From Nematostella vectensis (lineage: Eukaryota; Cnidaria; Anthozoa; Actiniaria; Edwardsiidae), in the NCBI RefSeq assembly GCF_932526225.1, contig NC_064040.1, forward strand, positions 7,847,181-7,911,180: a stretch of DNA of 64,000 bases. Reading direction: 5' to 3'. Made by a program: the position numbers and the translations under genes. The notes under the pieces were generated by a model. The model did not search any database and was not told the origin of the DNA. It saw only the letters and a list, made by a program, of their open reading frames with translations. Below, piece after piece: positions 24,351-35,941 of this stretch (its first letter is position 1; the number at the start of each line of letters is the position of its first letter).

Positions 24351-25845
24351 GTGGAAGGATTTCGCGCGTCATCGCAGTCAACCAATCAACGTGAGGTATT
24401 TTACCGCGGCATCGCAGTCAGCCAATCAACGCAAAGTATTTTAGCCGTTTCGATCAAAGACGCTGGCAATTTCCGCGCCCAATCATGGTCTTTAGAAAGC
24501 GTGCAAATTCGAGAAGTGTTATTCTGATACTTTGTACTTGGAGATTAACACCCACGAAAGCTGCTGGCATACGCCAATAACTTTAATGGTTTCCTATAAA
24601 TGGTACTTGTTGTGTGAGTTTTCCTGCTCTTTAAGGGCGAGTTAAACGACCTATCCCAAAGGTGTAATAAAATAGAATTATTCAATCTTCAAAAGAGCCG
24701 ACGCAGCATGTGAGAAGTATTTATTTTTTAATAAAAGAAAAATAGCTTGTTTAAATGGCGCCATTATTTAGCATTGGAAGCCAAAATTGAAAATAAAAAA
24801 CTGGCCAATACATTTTCATCTATCTTGCCTATACATCATCGAATAGTTTTGTGTATTGAGGCCTCTCGCGGGAAATTGTTTACAAAAATTCGTTCAAATT
24901 GAAACCCACTTAGTAGCCCCTTCAAAACCTGCGATCGATTTGATCTTTAGCGAACATAATCACCAATGCTTCTAGTTTGCAAATTCTGAAATAGAAATTA
25001 GATATAATTGGCGAGGCGTGACACATGTGCAAATGAAATCGCAGTTTTGGGGGTTTGGTACAAAAACTCAAAATATGTAGTTGCAAACCACTCAATTTTG
25101 CGTAGTGTGAGTTCAGTCCAACTTGATGTCTTATATGACAAGCGGACAACCGAACCGATTCCTTGAAAGTATCGAAGAAAATCGAGTGTGAATTTGTAAC
25201 TTACTCTTCAATATTTCAAAGGAATCTATTCGGTTGTCCGCAGCACATCAATTGAAACTTAACGGATGTCATCTTTAAATGTGAAGTCAAATGGTGGATA
25301 TACATTTATTATATGACTACCATGGTACACGCACTCTGATTGGTTGATGAGCGGGGTTTATTTGTCCGTAATTGGACCCGCGGACTGTCTTTTCCGTATT
25401 CGGACCGGACATATTTTTAGCTGAAATCCAAGTTTAAACGAATGGTACTAAAATCTTTAAATTTAAAAATACTAAATCCTCAAAAAAGAGTAAGCAAAGT
25501 TTGGCAACCCGGACAACGAGACGAAGAAATTAAAAGAAAATGACCGAAATGACTAAGACAACAGGTGGAGAACACGGAGAAAGTTGAACTGTCTAGCAAT
25601 TACAAAGCGAAAAGCACAATCAAACAAATTAATAAATAACAAGGGGTACAGACAACTTTGACTGTTGGCATACTTATAAAATGACACAATTACGGTAAGA
25701 TACGGACTACATTTTAGTAAAATTTACACGATAAAAAACTTTAGAAATAAAACGGGCTTATTTAAATGTCATGGAAAAAGAAAAGAAAGTTTTCTTACGA
25801 AATAGACAAGCCTGTTTGAGACACTACAGCTTATCTGTGAATGCA
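24351..25845. other. Intergenic, no gene recognised
   Basis: Near 24360-24430 a ~60-bp segment with gcatcgcagtcaaccaatcaacg is imperfectly duplicated, placing CCAAT-type motifs upstream of trypsin 2. Nothing else is supported. Confidence 0.4.
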
Positions 25846-26440
25846 TCATTTAGGCATTCGTGACAGAATGTCAAACGGTTCAACTTCACATTTGTGAAAC
25901 ATCGTGTCTTCCTTCACGAAACCGTTATTAAAGACCTGATAATGGGACGCGAACTTCCATTTCCCCACCCCAGGATTCCGCTCATTCTTCGGACGGCTAT
26001 ATAGCCGTCCAAAGTGATGTCCGGTGTAATCTCGGACAGAATGGCGGTGGTCATAGTCGTCTGACTGCTAATGAAACCTGATTCTTTGCTTGAATGGCTA
26101 CCGCAACAGCGCGTCGAATTTCCCTTTAGAGATGAAGATGTACACTAAGATGAACTCATTTGTGGCGATCCCATCACCGTTTAGAGCCAGACACAGTTTA
26201 AGCTTGTAACAATAGCGACCGGTCCAAAAAAGGTCGCTATTGAGATGAGGTGTGGCCCCTTCCTGGTGTTGGTGAGGCTCGTGGTGAATTCAGGGATCAT
26301 CCAGAGGTATCTCCCTCCGTGTCTTGCGGGCGCACGCTCCAGTGTCTCAATGCGGTCTTTAATGTCCCGGATGTGCTTGACGGAAGTCTAGAGCCTCGTT
26401 GTGAGCTCTGTGTTGAACATGCGCAGTGTCGATAGACTCC
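25846..26440 (-). pseudogene. TRAF-type MATH domain pseudogene
   Basis: On the minus strand a frame reads YLWMIPEF, then, after a frame change around 26215-26235, CYKLKLCLALNGDG, GKFDALLR, PFKQRIRF and NPGVGKWKFASHYQVF. It ends with NNGFVKEDTMFHKCEVEPF and a stop at 25846-25848. These are the ordered landmarks of a TRAF C-terminal MATH domain, an adaptor of TNF-receptor and Toll-like signalling. Two in-frame TAG stops interrupt it; one replaces the Trp expected before PFKQ. A weak coiled-coil-like piece precedes it. Being short and intron-free, it may be a fragment of a dead paralogue; MATH domains are commonly in one exon, so a processed origin is not proven. Confidence 0.8.
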
Positions 26441-26449
26441 AGTTTGTTA

Positions 26450-29400
26450 GATCAAAGTGCGTGTTCACTTCCGCCTTCATGTGCGCGGTCATTTAGAGAC
26501 CGCTTGGTCTGAGAAAGAGAGAAAAGACACCGTCAAGCCGGTTTTTCTGTCACCTCCTCGACAAAGGGAGTGCTAGCCAACTACTTCACACCCCTTTTCC
26601 AACATATAAGACAACACTAGGATTGGTGGACTCTGTGCTGATCGGTTCTTAATAATAAGTATAATAAGTAATGGCGCGCCTAGAGACAGCTGAAATAAAA
26701 AGAATACGGCGACATTTGGACAATGCATGGTTGGTTTCTAGATTTATTTTTCCATATTGATTATCTCTAAGTTATTAATTTCTAGAGACAAAACGTTACC
26801 TAAAAAAACGGGACGAAGGAATTACACACCGCAATCGCGATCCAGACGAAGATACATTTAAGTTTAGCACAATTTCTTTCGGATAACACTTTCTTTTTAG
26901 GGCCTTTTTTAGGGTCTTTTTGTAGTGGTAGAAATACAGGCTACCTGAGAAAAAAAACATTAAATATGTTATATCTTCAAACTTTAAATTGGTAAAAAAA
27001 AAAATTGGGACAATTAGACTGACATCGGAAACATATTGGAAAGTGCTCGACAAGAAACCGGTAATGTCGGTGGTGTTTACGGATCCATATACTTAAGTTT
27101 TTTGACGACGCTGGGAAGAGATTAACGCATATTCTATGTCTCTTGAATAACCTGTCGCCTTCACTTAGTCACGTATCGTACATATTGTTATCATGCTGGA
27201 ACTCTTCAGGAATCCTCCAGCTAATACACTTTTCTTTTGAATGTGAACGCGTGGCGCAGACTTCAGACCCACTTTGGTTTCCCCTTATGAAATGCGCGCG
27301 CATCAAATGTTTTGAAGCAACTACGCTCTCACGCGACATTTCACGAGTAAAAAAATATTTTGCTTATCTAATGAAACGAAATGCAACAGAAATTCATATC
27401 GACCTGTGACTTACCGTGTATTTGCATCCAACATTACTTCCACCTCCACAATTGGGCAATCATCCCTTATATGGGCGTCAATCTGTATAACGAGGTCAGC
27501 TGTTTTTGGTCTATATGGCATGAGCTAGCCCTGCTCTTAAAACAATTCCGTCATTTCGCGTGAAGTGAAAGGTCGGCCATTTCTTGAAAAATCTAAAAAA
27601 ACGTTAAACATGGACCACCTTTAAAATAAAGCTAAATCCATATTGTTGTCACAAATTTCCGATCTCAGCGTGACAATTATCCCCTTACTTCCTCCCTTGG
27701 GATCGGTTCTGCTGCACATGCTTTTGGACACACGATTGGATGCCGCTGACACATTGCCGATGTCATTGCCGATGTCAATGTGGGCCTATAAACGCGCAAA
27801 ACATCGAATAATGACTGTAAGGTCATATTAGGATATTTAAGAATATTGTTTTTCTGAAGCATTAATAAAGTATCTTAAACCTGTTGACCCTTGACTAAAT
27901 TTACAACAAAAAAAAAACAGCAGACGGAGAACAGATCTTCCCCACCTATTTTGAGCATATTACATCCCGTCGAAGTTAATAACCGCTGTACCTAGTCGGT
28001 GCCAAACCTATGTTAAAGAGAATCTTTAGTTTAGTATTTCCAGAGGAAATACGTGATATTGCTGTTTATATACACGATTTAAAGATTCCGCCCCTACCTC
28101 CTCCTTCACTGCTTTCTTATATAGCGCGCGACAGCCCCTGTCGGCGATTTTTTCCCTTCCCCACCATGGTAGAGGTAACGTAGCCAGTTTAGGTACGAGG
28201 GCGTGCTTTATTTAACACTAGCAAGACGTTAGACATCATTTTGGAGTGAAACTATCCTATAGCCCGTGTAAGCCTTATTCGAATCATGCAATCTAACGTA
28301 AATTTCTTATTTCGTTTTTGCTGGCGTTTTCTGCCTTCATATGAAGAAACCGATGTCGTTTTAGGGGTCTGGTACCGAGAAATTTTAGCTTCTTTTTAGA
28401 GGCTTTCTCCATTGACTAAAGATGGTCACAGTCACTGTTTTTCTCTTCTGAATACAATTCACAAAGTCTGCGAAGCACCTGCGGTACTGCAGCCCTAAAT
28501 GACAAGAATCGTTATGGTTTTCCAAATAAGGAATATATTAGTTTCCTTTATATTGAAGTGACCGCGTCTGGGAAAATCGACAATTTTTGGCTAAATATTC
28601 TTGATATGTTTTTCGCACATGCATGATTATGTGTTTTGGTATCGGCTCGATAACAAAGGCAACGAAGGATTGATGACGTCACGCGTATATAAAATGGGTG
28701 CATTTTGGACTGCTTGTTGGAACTCTTCTCCAAAGTTCATTGCTTGATTTATCTTTAACTTAATTATTAAACGGCGAATCTCCCTTCCATTTTGATAAAT
28801 TCCAGGGATTTTTTCAGGGATTATTCACTCTCTTTATCTGTTTATATTTATTTTAAATTAAGCTTTATACTCACGGGCCGCCAGTGTATATAAAACTGTT
28901 ATCTCATTTGATTTTATGATTTTCTGACACCCCCCCTCTCTCTCTTACCTTTTCATCCCATCCCAGGGGGCATTGCGGTGGCTTTTGGCTATAAAAACAT
29001 GATAAATAAAATAGATGTAAATCAAAATAAAAGAATAAACATAAAACAAAAGGCTGGAACAGAAGGATTAATGTCTATCCTTTTAGAACGAGCATGAAGT
29101 AAAAAACCGACGTGATCCAACAAATAATTCAATACAAAACGCATTTGCAATCTGATTGGGGTTCCTCTGGTTGGCTGTGAGGCAAGTGGGGCTGGGGAGA
29201 GCTGCATCGAGGCGTGACGTCGTTTTTCAACTACGAAATTTTGAAACCAAGATTTTGTATAACAAAAATAACGCAGCCAACGATTTTGATACATGCAATG
29301 CAATCTTGACTCTTCCATTAACGATCTAATTTAATTTTGCAATCGATTATCAGTATCGTATCTTTTTCAGCGGCAAAAAAAACTAAAAATACTTTATCCA

Positions 29401-30703
29401 AAGTTAAAAGAGTCTGTAGTAGAATTGCAGCATTCTCAACAACAGCACAACAAAGCACAAAAGCACAGAGTATTTACCTCAAAACAGGACTCAGGAATTC
29501 CGAACAGAATCTGTGTCCGCATTTAGAGATTTGCAGTGGTTTGCATAGGATTAACTGACATATAGAGCATTCGTAGTCAGAAGGAATCGGTGCGACGCCT
29601 TCGTACGGCCAGCAAATGAGATGGTGGGCCCGTAGACTCGACCGCCATCTTGGAGAGTTTACCGGTTAAACGGTGAGCTTGTGTTCGATCTTCGCGGGAG
29701 TTTCTTCATCCTATTATCAATATTGAATATCGTAGTAAACGTTATATCTGTATTGATTAAATACACATTAGAGATATCACCCCTGCTCCCCTTTGCTAAA
29801 CCCTGTTCTCAGTTTTTCGGTCACGTCCACCACATTCATTGCTCAACCTTGCTCATTCCTTTTTGGATATCTTAATTTGTATTTATTGCAATACAATTAT
29901 AACGTCTACTATTATAATTCAATATTGGTAATAAGATAAAGGAACTCCCTAGAGCAATGAAGAATTCTAAAGGAATAAAGTGAAGTGCAGAGCAGAGCAC
30001 AGGCTCACTGTTTTAACCCGCGTTCACCAAAACAACAGCTTGATAACCCTTCCTCCTGGGAGTAAGAGTAAAAAACGCAAACCTGTTACTATTCTAAGCA
30101 TGGTATATGGGGGGAAAAATATCAAGGGGGACAAATATCAAGAAGAGAGCAAAAAGAAGAGCAAAAAAGAAGAGGAAACAAAAGGAGAGAAAGAACAGAG
30201 TAGAAAACAAGAATATTTAGCTATCATACAAAATGTTTATTAAATGACATTTTCTCAAAGGCTACAAGATAGTATAACTTTAACGATAGCGCGAAAACAT
30301 AAGATACACGAAATATTAATATTAGCAATTAGCATGCGTAAGTAATTAATACGGACAATTTTCGAAATCAGGGGGAAATCTTATTTTAACCCCATTAACT
30401 TCTTGCCTTAAAAAACATTTTTCTTACTTTTGTATCGGTATGTACCTTAAAGCTGTTTTTTGTCCGTAATAAGAAGTGTAGTACCAATCAAACGGTATCT
30501 TTGGATTTGTGCACAATCTTCAGTAATAAACTATCAGCTTTTTTATTTAATTTTTGAAGGTTTACAGCAGATGAAGGTGTAGTGTGTTTTTAAACTGCAT
30601 TTCTATTCAACTTTCCCTCTCAACTTTCTTTCTAAAGTAATCCACGCTCCTTCCCGCGCCTACACCCCCCTCTCACCCCTGCAAACCCTGGCAGTACACC
30701 TGT
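26450..30703. other. Intergenic, one dispersed repeat, no gene recognised
   Basis: I see no coding exon I can support. The stretch contains a dispersed repeat at 28325-28605. A Lys-rich open frame near 29980-30243 has no recognisable domain and looks like chance in a purine-rich tract. Confidence 0.45.
28325..28605 (+). repeat. Dispersed ~270-bp repeat, copy 1
   Basis: Landmarks such as gtcacagtcactgtttttctcttctga, gcgaagcacctgcggtac and gacaagaatcgt recur in the same order at 56450-56712. Identity is clearly partial. The family and function are unknown. Confidence 0.75.
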
Positions 30704-31016
30704 AGGGGCGTAGCCAGGGGGGGGGGGGGGGTACCCAAGGGGGCCGCTTCCTTTTCTGATCTAATAAACCTATTACGTCTTAGTCGTCACGTCACGTCGG
30801 GTCCGCCGTAATTGGCCTAGCTGTGGCGGATACCCTGCCCTTTCGTTATTGTATGTATTTATGTTCTGTTTCTCATGTATAACGTATTATGTATGTGTAT
30901 TTTTTTTTCTCCGTGGGCAAAGTCAATTAAAGATTAAAGATTAAAGTTCGAAACGAATTTTCTTGAGAAATCCCTTTGCCACCTCCTTCAAAGGAAAAAT
31001 CCTGGCTACGCCCCTG
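30704..31016. mobile_element. hAT-like MITE with GGGGCGTAGCCAGG ends
   Basis: AGGGGCGTAGCCAGG at the left is matched by CCTGGCTACGCCCCT at the right. Such ends are typical of hAT-type non-autonomous elements. The interior contains a poly-G run at about 30718-30731 and three attaaag units. No clear target-site duplication is visible. Confidence 0.65.
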
Positions 31017-31041
31017 GCCTGGTCATCTATATCGGCGAGAA

Positions 31042-31240
31042 CTAGATGATAGAGCACCGACTCAGTCTAGTTTCGTGCTGGGAGTGATCCGATTCCAGGG
31101 ACGCTTCCTCTCCTCTCCCCTCGCCCCTCCCCTCCCCTCTCAACCCGGCAAATCCTAGCTAGATGATGAGGACTAGATGATAGAGCACCGACTCAGTCTA
31201 GTGTCGTGCTGGGAGTCATCCGATTCAAATGACGCCTCCC
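31042..31240 (-). repeat. Duplication of the GPCR C-terminal coding end into the 3' flank
   Basis: About 60 bp covering the last ~20 codons and the stop (31173-31235) recurs at 31042-31100 with few changes, 131 bp downstream in transcript order. The CCCCTCGCC-rich stretch beside it is also repeated. Confidence 0.85.
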
Positions 31241-34200
31241 CTCGCCGACCACACCCACACCAACACGACAAGCTGCACAGCATTCTCTTGTATTCGTCAC
31301 GGAACGTCTTGTTCATCACGCCGTAGATGACAGGGTTGATAGTCGTGCTGAGCTGACCGAGGAAGGTGTACATGAGGTAGACTTGGCGAGGAAGCAGCCA
31401 GCTCCCCTGACCGAAACCGATAAAGTCCACCTGAAAAGAAAGATGGACCTTTTAGCTAACACAGAGGCCTATCCCTGAACGAAAGTCCACCTGTAAAAGA
31501 ATGATTGACTTGTTAGCTAACATATAACCCTATCCCTGACCGAAACCGATGAAGTAAACCCGGTACAGAAAGTTAGACCATTTCATAATCAGTCATCACC
31601 ATCACCATTATCATCACCATCACCACCACCATCACCATCACCATCACCATCACCATCACCATCACCATCACCATCACCATCACCATCACCATCACCATCA
31701 CCATCACCATCACCATCACCACCACCATCACCATCACCATCACCATCACCATCACCACCACCATCACCATCACCATCACCATCACCATCACCATCACCAT
31801 CACCATCACCATCACCACCACCATCACCATCACCATCACCATCACCATCACCATCACCATCACCATCACCATCACCATCACCATCACCATCACCATCACC
31901 ATCACCATCACCATCACCATCACCATCACCATCACCATCACCATTGCCACCATTTTCACCATCACCATTATCACCATTTTCACCATCACCATCACCATCA
32001 CCATCACCATTATCACCATTTTCACCATCACCATCACCATCACCATTATCATCACCATCACCATCACCATCACCATCACCATCACCATCACCATCACCAT
32101 CACCATCACCATCACCATCACCATCACCATCACCATCACCATTATCATCACCATCACCATCACCATCACCATTGCCACCATTTTCACCATCACCATTATC
32201 ACCATTTTCACCATCACCATCACCATCACCATTATCACCATTTTCACCATCACCATCACCATCACCATTATCATCACCATCACCATCACCATTATCATCA
32301 CCATCACCATCACCATCACCATCACCATCACCATCACCATCACCATTATCATCACCATCACCATCACCATCACCATCACCATCACCATCACCATCACCAT
32401 CACCACCACCATCACCACCACCATCACCATCACCATCACCATCACCATCACCATCACCATCACCATCACCATCACCATCACCATCACCATCACCACCACC
32501 ATCACCATCACCATTATCATCATAATCACTTACAATACTGATGGGCAACCAGCAGATGAGGAACCCGCAGACTGTGATGAAAAGCGTGCGCGTGACATTG
32601 ATGTCTTCTACTGACACACGGTGGGTGGAGCTACGGTTTGACTTTCTCAGGCTGCGAATCCTCTCTTGATGCTGACGTAATATCTTGAACACGACGTAAT
32701 AACATGACGTCAGAACCACCACGGGAAGCGCGACGTAGACGTAACCTAGCAACGTGTAGAAGTCGACCTCGAGGACTTGGAAGCAGAACACCTTGCCCGC
32801 ATGGTACTCGTACCTAGAGAAAAACGACATACGATAGGTATTGTACCGACATACGGTAGGTTGTGCCGACATACGATAGGTATTGTACAACATACGATAG
32901 GTTTTGTACCGACATACGATAGGTATTGCACCAACATACGATAGGTATTGTACCGACATACGATAGGTATCGTACCGACATGCGATAGGTATTGTACCGA
33001 CATCCGAAAGGCATTGTACCGACATACGATAGACATTGCTCCAACATACGATAGGTATTGTAACGACATACGATATGTATTGCACCGACATACGATATGT
33101 ATTGTACTGACATAGGATAGGTATTGTATCGACATACGATAGGTATTACACCGAAATACGATAGGTATTGTACCAACGTACGATAGGTATTGTACCGAGA
33201 TACGATAGGTATTGTACCGACATCCGAAAGGCATTGTACCGACATACGATAGACATTGCTCCAACATACGATAGGTATTGTAACGACATACGATATGTAT
33301 TGCATCGACATACGATATGTATTGCATCGACATGATATAGAAAGTCTTTAAGATAATAGAACATTCTATGTAATTTAAAATCGAAAACGAGGCTGGAACG
33401 CCACGACAAGCTTTTGCTTGTTTTACGATAAAGCTTAGAGTTCAATATCCAGGCTAAAAGGGCTTTAAATTCAGTAAAATACTGCAAGAAGGATGCAAAC
33501 AATTTACACTTGCGAAAGCCTCGCATTTATATCACGCTAAAATTCCAAGGGAACCCTATGATCTGGTAAAAGGCCCAGGGCCCGTGGCCGGCGCTCATTT
33601 AATAGGTCTTTGGCCTGGGAAATTATCAGTCCCCGTCCCCGACTTCGTCTCGTTGTGACATCACCTGTACAGCTATTAGAGGACAAACGCACACACAAAA
33701 ATAAGATCTATGTGCCTTATACAATAAAAGCGATTTGAGTAAACAGCTACAAAGTCAAATATATAGCCAGGCTAATATAACGACGGTGGAATCTGTACCC
33801 TGATTCAATCCTAATGATGCATGATATTTAAAAAAAACACATTCAGAACAAGGAAAAATATATCTTGTATCACACGTCAGGCGTTACAAATTTAGAGGTT
33901 CCAGCTGCTTTTATAGAAGAAAAATTTATATAGGGAAGGGATAGCAAAAGGGAGACAAAATCTGATTGGTTCAAATTGCTTGTTTTTGACCAGAATAGAA
34001 GAGTCAGAAGTGTACGTTATCGGTCTTATCAGCTAATTGCTAGTTGTGGTTTATACAGTAAAACCTTTTCTATTAGTTCTCCACAAAAGATAAGAAATAG
34101 CAGCGCTTAAGCAATATCGCTAAAGGCTGTTCTAGACACAAGTAGACAGCACGATTTAGTCGAATGCAATTTGCCCGCGACACCTCTACATCTCGAGTCG

Positions 34201-35941
34201 TAGAGTGGAAATCAGCCCACTACACCGCTACGATGCTCGACTACGAAAATCGTAGTGCGTAATTCAGGGCTAAGAAATGTCGTAGGCAGGTCGCATACGA
34301 CTGAATTGTCCTGTCTTAATCAGCGCTATAGCATGAATTCTAAGAACAACCCCGAATTTAATAAATATCATACATTATCGCCATTATCCCTGCCATTTTG
34401 TCATAACACGCAGACAGGTCGCAATGCCTGAATCGAGATTCCTAGCTCGAGGTATTTGGCGGACATTAATAAAAAAAGACATAAATAATTTTCATTAAAT
34501 GTACTGAAATTGGGAAACGGGACTCTTTTGTTTCGGTCGGGGAAAATGGTATTAGGCTAACCGAGAACGGGTAGTATTTATTTATAGAAAGCACCAGTTA
34601 TTTCTAATAATTCAACGTTTACGTGCACAAGTGACAAGTTTCAAGCATGTGGTTATTTTCCTAAGGGAATCAAAAAGGTGACATGTTATGACTATGCCAC
34701 GCTCTCACGAAAACTCACCGAAAGGTGTCAAAAACAAGAACGTGTCCTCGAGGGGAAATCGAATTATAGCAACTCAGTTGGCAGAGTTATACATGACAGA
34801 TCAATACAATTCTTCCAACGAAACCATCCTTAGCAAGAACTAACTATAAAGTATATGACTTCGAATTGGAAGAGCAATCCAATGATTACGACATACTTTT
34901 GTCAATTTAAAAGATAGAAAAAGCAAACAAGGTTTCTTCTTCCCTGCTAGCAGAGGCCTCTTTTCTCTGTAAAATACAGAGAAAATAGGCATCTGCTAGC
35001 AGGGAAGGTTTCTTCATATGCCCATCCAAAATTCAAATCCTAATTAAATTTAATTTAAAAATTGCGCGTAGTAGCCAATGGAACTTATATTCAGTTCTAC
35101 TGCTGTTTTGTTTGATTGATTCCGCGCTATTCTTAAGCAGAAAAAAATTCTAATGGTAGTTTATACGGGGGCTAAAACCTTGACTCTCTTTGCGCTCGAC
35201 GGGCACTCTTTCCCGCGAACCAGAATGGACTAGATCTCCCCTGTGGCCGGATAGCAGGTAAGAGTGCGGCTTATAGCGAGGCAATGACTTTAAATAGTCG
35301 TAATACAGAGGTTCATGGACTCATCTCATAGCGAGACAAGGTGGTTGTAATAAGGAGGTTAAGGGACTCACCTGTGGTCGAATAGCAGGGAAGGTAGCGG
35401 CTTATAGCGAGACAAGGTGGTCGTAATATCGAAGTTTATGGACTCACCTGTGGCCAGATAGCAGGTAAGGTAGCGGCTCCGTACACGACAACAACCAGAT
35501 CATCACAATCATCGCCTTCGTCTTCCTTGGCGTGAATAACCACTGGTACGTCTGTGGGCGCACGATCAGGAAATACCTATTGATGGCGACAAGAGTCATC
35601 GTCAGCAACGAGACGCAGGCGAGTGCAGCTATAGCGAAACCTTGAAGCTGGCAAACGAAGCTACCGAAGGTACGAGTACCCGCTATGAGTATGGAGAGGC
35701 AAGGAGGGGCGCAGATTGCCGCCATAAGTATGTCCGCCAGTGCCAAAGAGATCACGAATTGGTTTGGAATAGTACGAAGATTGCGGTTCTTGTAGACGAT
35801 CCAAAGGACGAGGGAGTTTCCCGAGAGAGCAGCCAGAATAAAGATTGAGCACAAGACGGATTCGAAGGTTGATAAGCTCACGGTCCGTGTGGCGAGTTCG
35901 CGCTCGTACTTGAGTAATGACGGGTGCCCGGACTCATCCAT
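31173..35941 (-). CDS. Class A GPCR, melatonin-receptor-like, three exons
   Basis: Minus-strand exons are 35448-35941, 32534-32813 and 31173-31430, giving 343 residues. Seven hydrophobic segments fit a rhodopsin-family receptor. TM1 has GNSLV and TM2 SLALAD. A Cys precedes TM3 and NRY stands in place of DRY. TM4 has the conserved Trp and TM5 the conserved Pro. TM6 carries CWLP and TM7 NPVIY. The tail has clustered Cys (CSLSCWCGCG), possible palmitoylation sites. NRY together with the KNRNLR loop and the CQLQGF start of TM3 resemble melatonin receptors, but the ligand cannot be told. Exon 2 is bordered within about 15 bp by a 22-bp minisatellite on its 5' side and a hexamer array on its 3' side. 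Exon edges and the C-terminal end are locally duplicated. Confidence 0.92.
31404..31588 (-). repeat. Triplication of the GPCR exon 3 acceptor edge
   Basis: Units starting near 31404, 31472 and 31533 share ccctgaccgaaaccgat, agtccacctg and ttagctaaca. The first includes the real start of exon 3 (31430) and its AG. The others lie in intron 2. Confidence 0.8.
31598..32526. repeat. (ATCACC)n hexamer array in GPCR intron 2, ~930 bp
   Basis: Hexamers of ATCACC with variants (ATTATC, ATTTTC, ATTGCC, ACCACC) fill most of intron 2 and stop about 8 bp from the exon 2 donor. The variant block starting CCATTGCCACCATTTTCACC at 31941 recurs at 32169, a 228-bp (38-unit) period, so the array has grown by block duplication. 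Both strands stay open in several frames only because a hexamer cannot make stops here. Confidence 0.97.
32822..33340. repeat. 22-bp minisatellite with 220-bp higher-order period
   Basis: About 23 units of cgacatacgataggtattgtac lie immediately 5' of GPCR exon 2 in transcript order. A variant block starting catccgaaaggcattgtacc at 33001 recurs at 33221, exactly ten units apart. Confidence 0.95.
34120..34330. mobile_element. MITE-like element, gactacgaaaatcgtag type
   Basis: The segment contains cgagtcgtagagtgg, gctacgatgctcgactacg and cgactgaattgtcctgtctt. It is related in inverse orientation to 60970-61085. Imperfect inverted ends (aaggctgttctagacac / gtcttaatcagcgct) suggest a MITE. It lies in GPCR intron 1. 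Confidence 0.5.
34940..35006. mobile_element. Hairpin MITE family B, copy 1 (9-bp TSD GGTTTCTTC)
   Basis: A 67-bp near-palindrome starts TTCCCTGCTAGCAGAGGC and ends with the inverse. Identical 9-bp flanks GGTTTCTTC (34931-34939 and 35007-35015) mark the insertion. A longer copy is at 58590-58693. A 9-bp duplication is typical of Mutator-like elements. Confidence 0.85.
35230..35470 (-). repeat. Duplicated GPCR exon 1 donor edge
   Basis: The end of exon 1 with its donor (CTATCTGGCCACAG then GTGAGTCC, exon end at 35448) recurs in the intron with its donor intact at 35372. A third copy near 35241 has the donor changed to GGGAG. Spacings are 76 and 131 bp. Confidence 0.85.

Noticed and set aside
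29980-30243. Lys/Glu-rich 87-residue frame
   Set aside because: No recognisable domain, purine-rich composition and no splice or promoter support.
31573-33091. Very long open frames of Asp-Gly, Met-Val or Ser-Pro dipeptides
   Set aside because: They arise from the ATCACC hexamer, which cannot form stops in these frames. They lie in an intron between well-supported GPCR exons.
32822-33340. CRISPR-like array (22-bp units)
   Set aside because: Units are contiguous without spacers, in a eukaryotic intron; it is a minisatellite.
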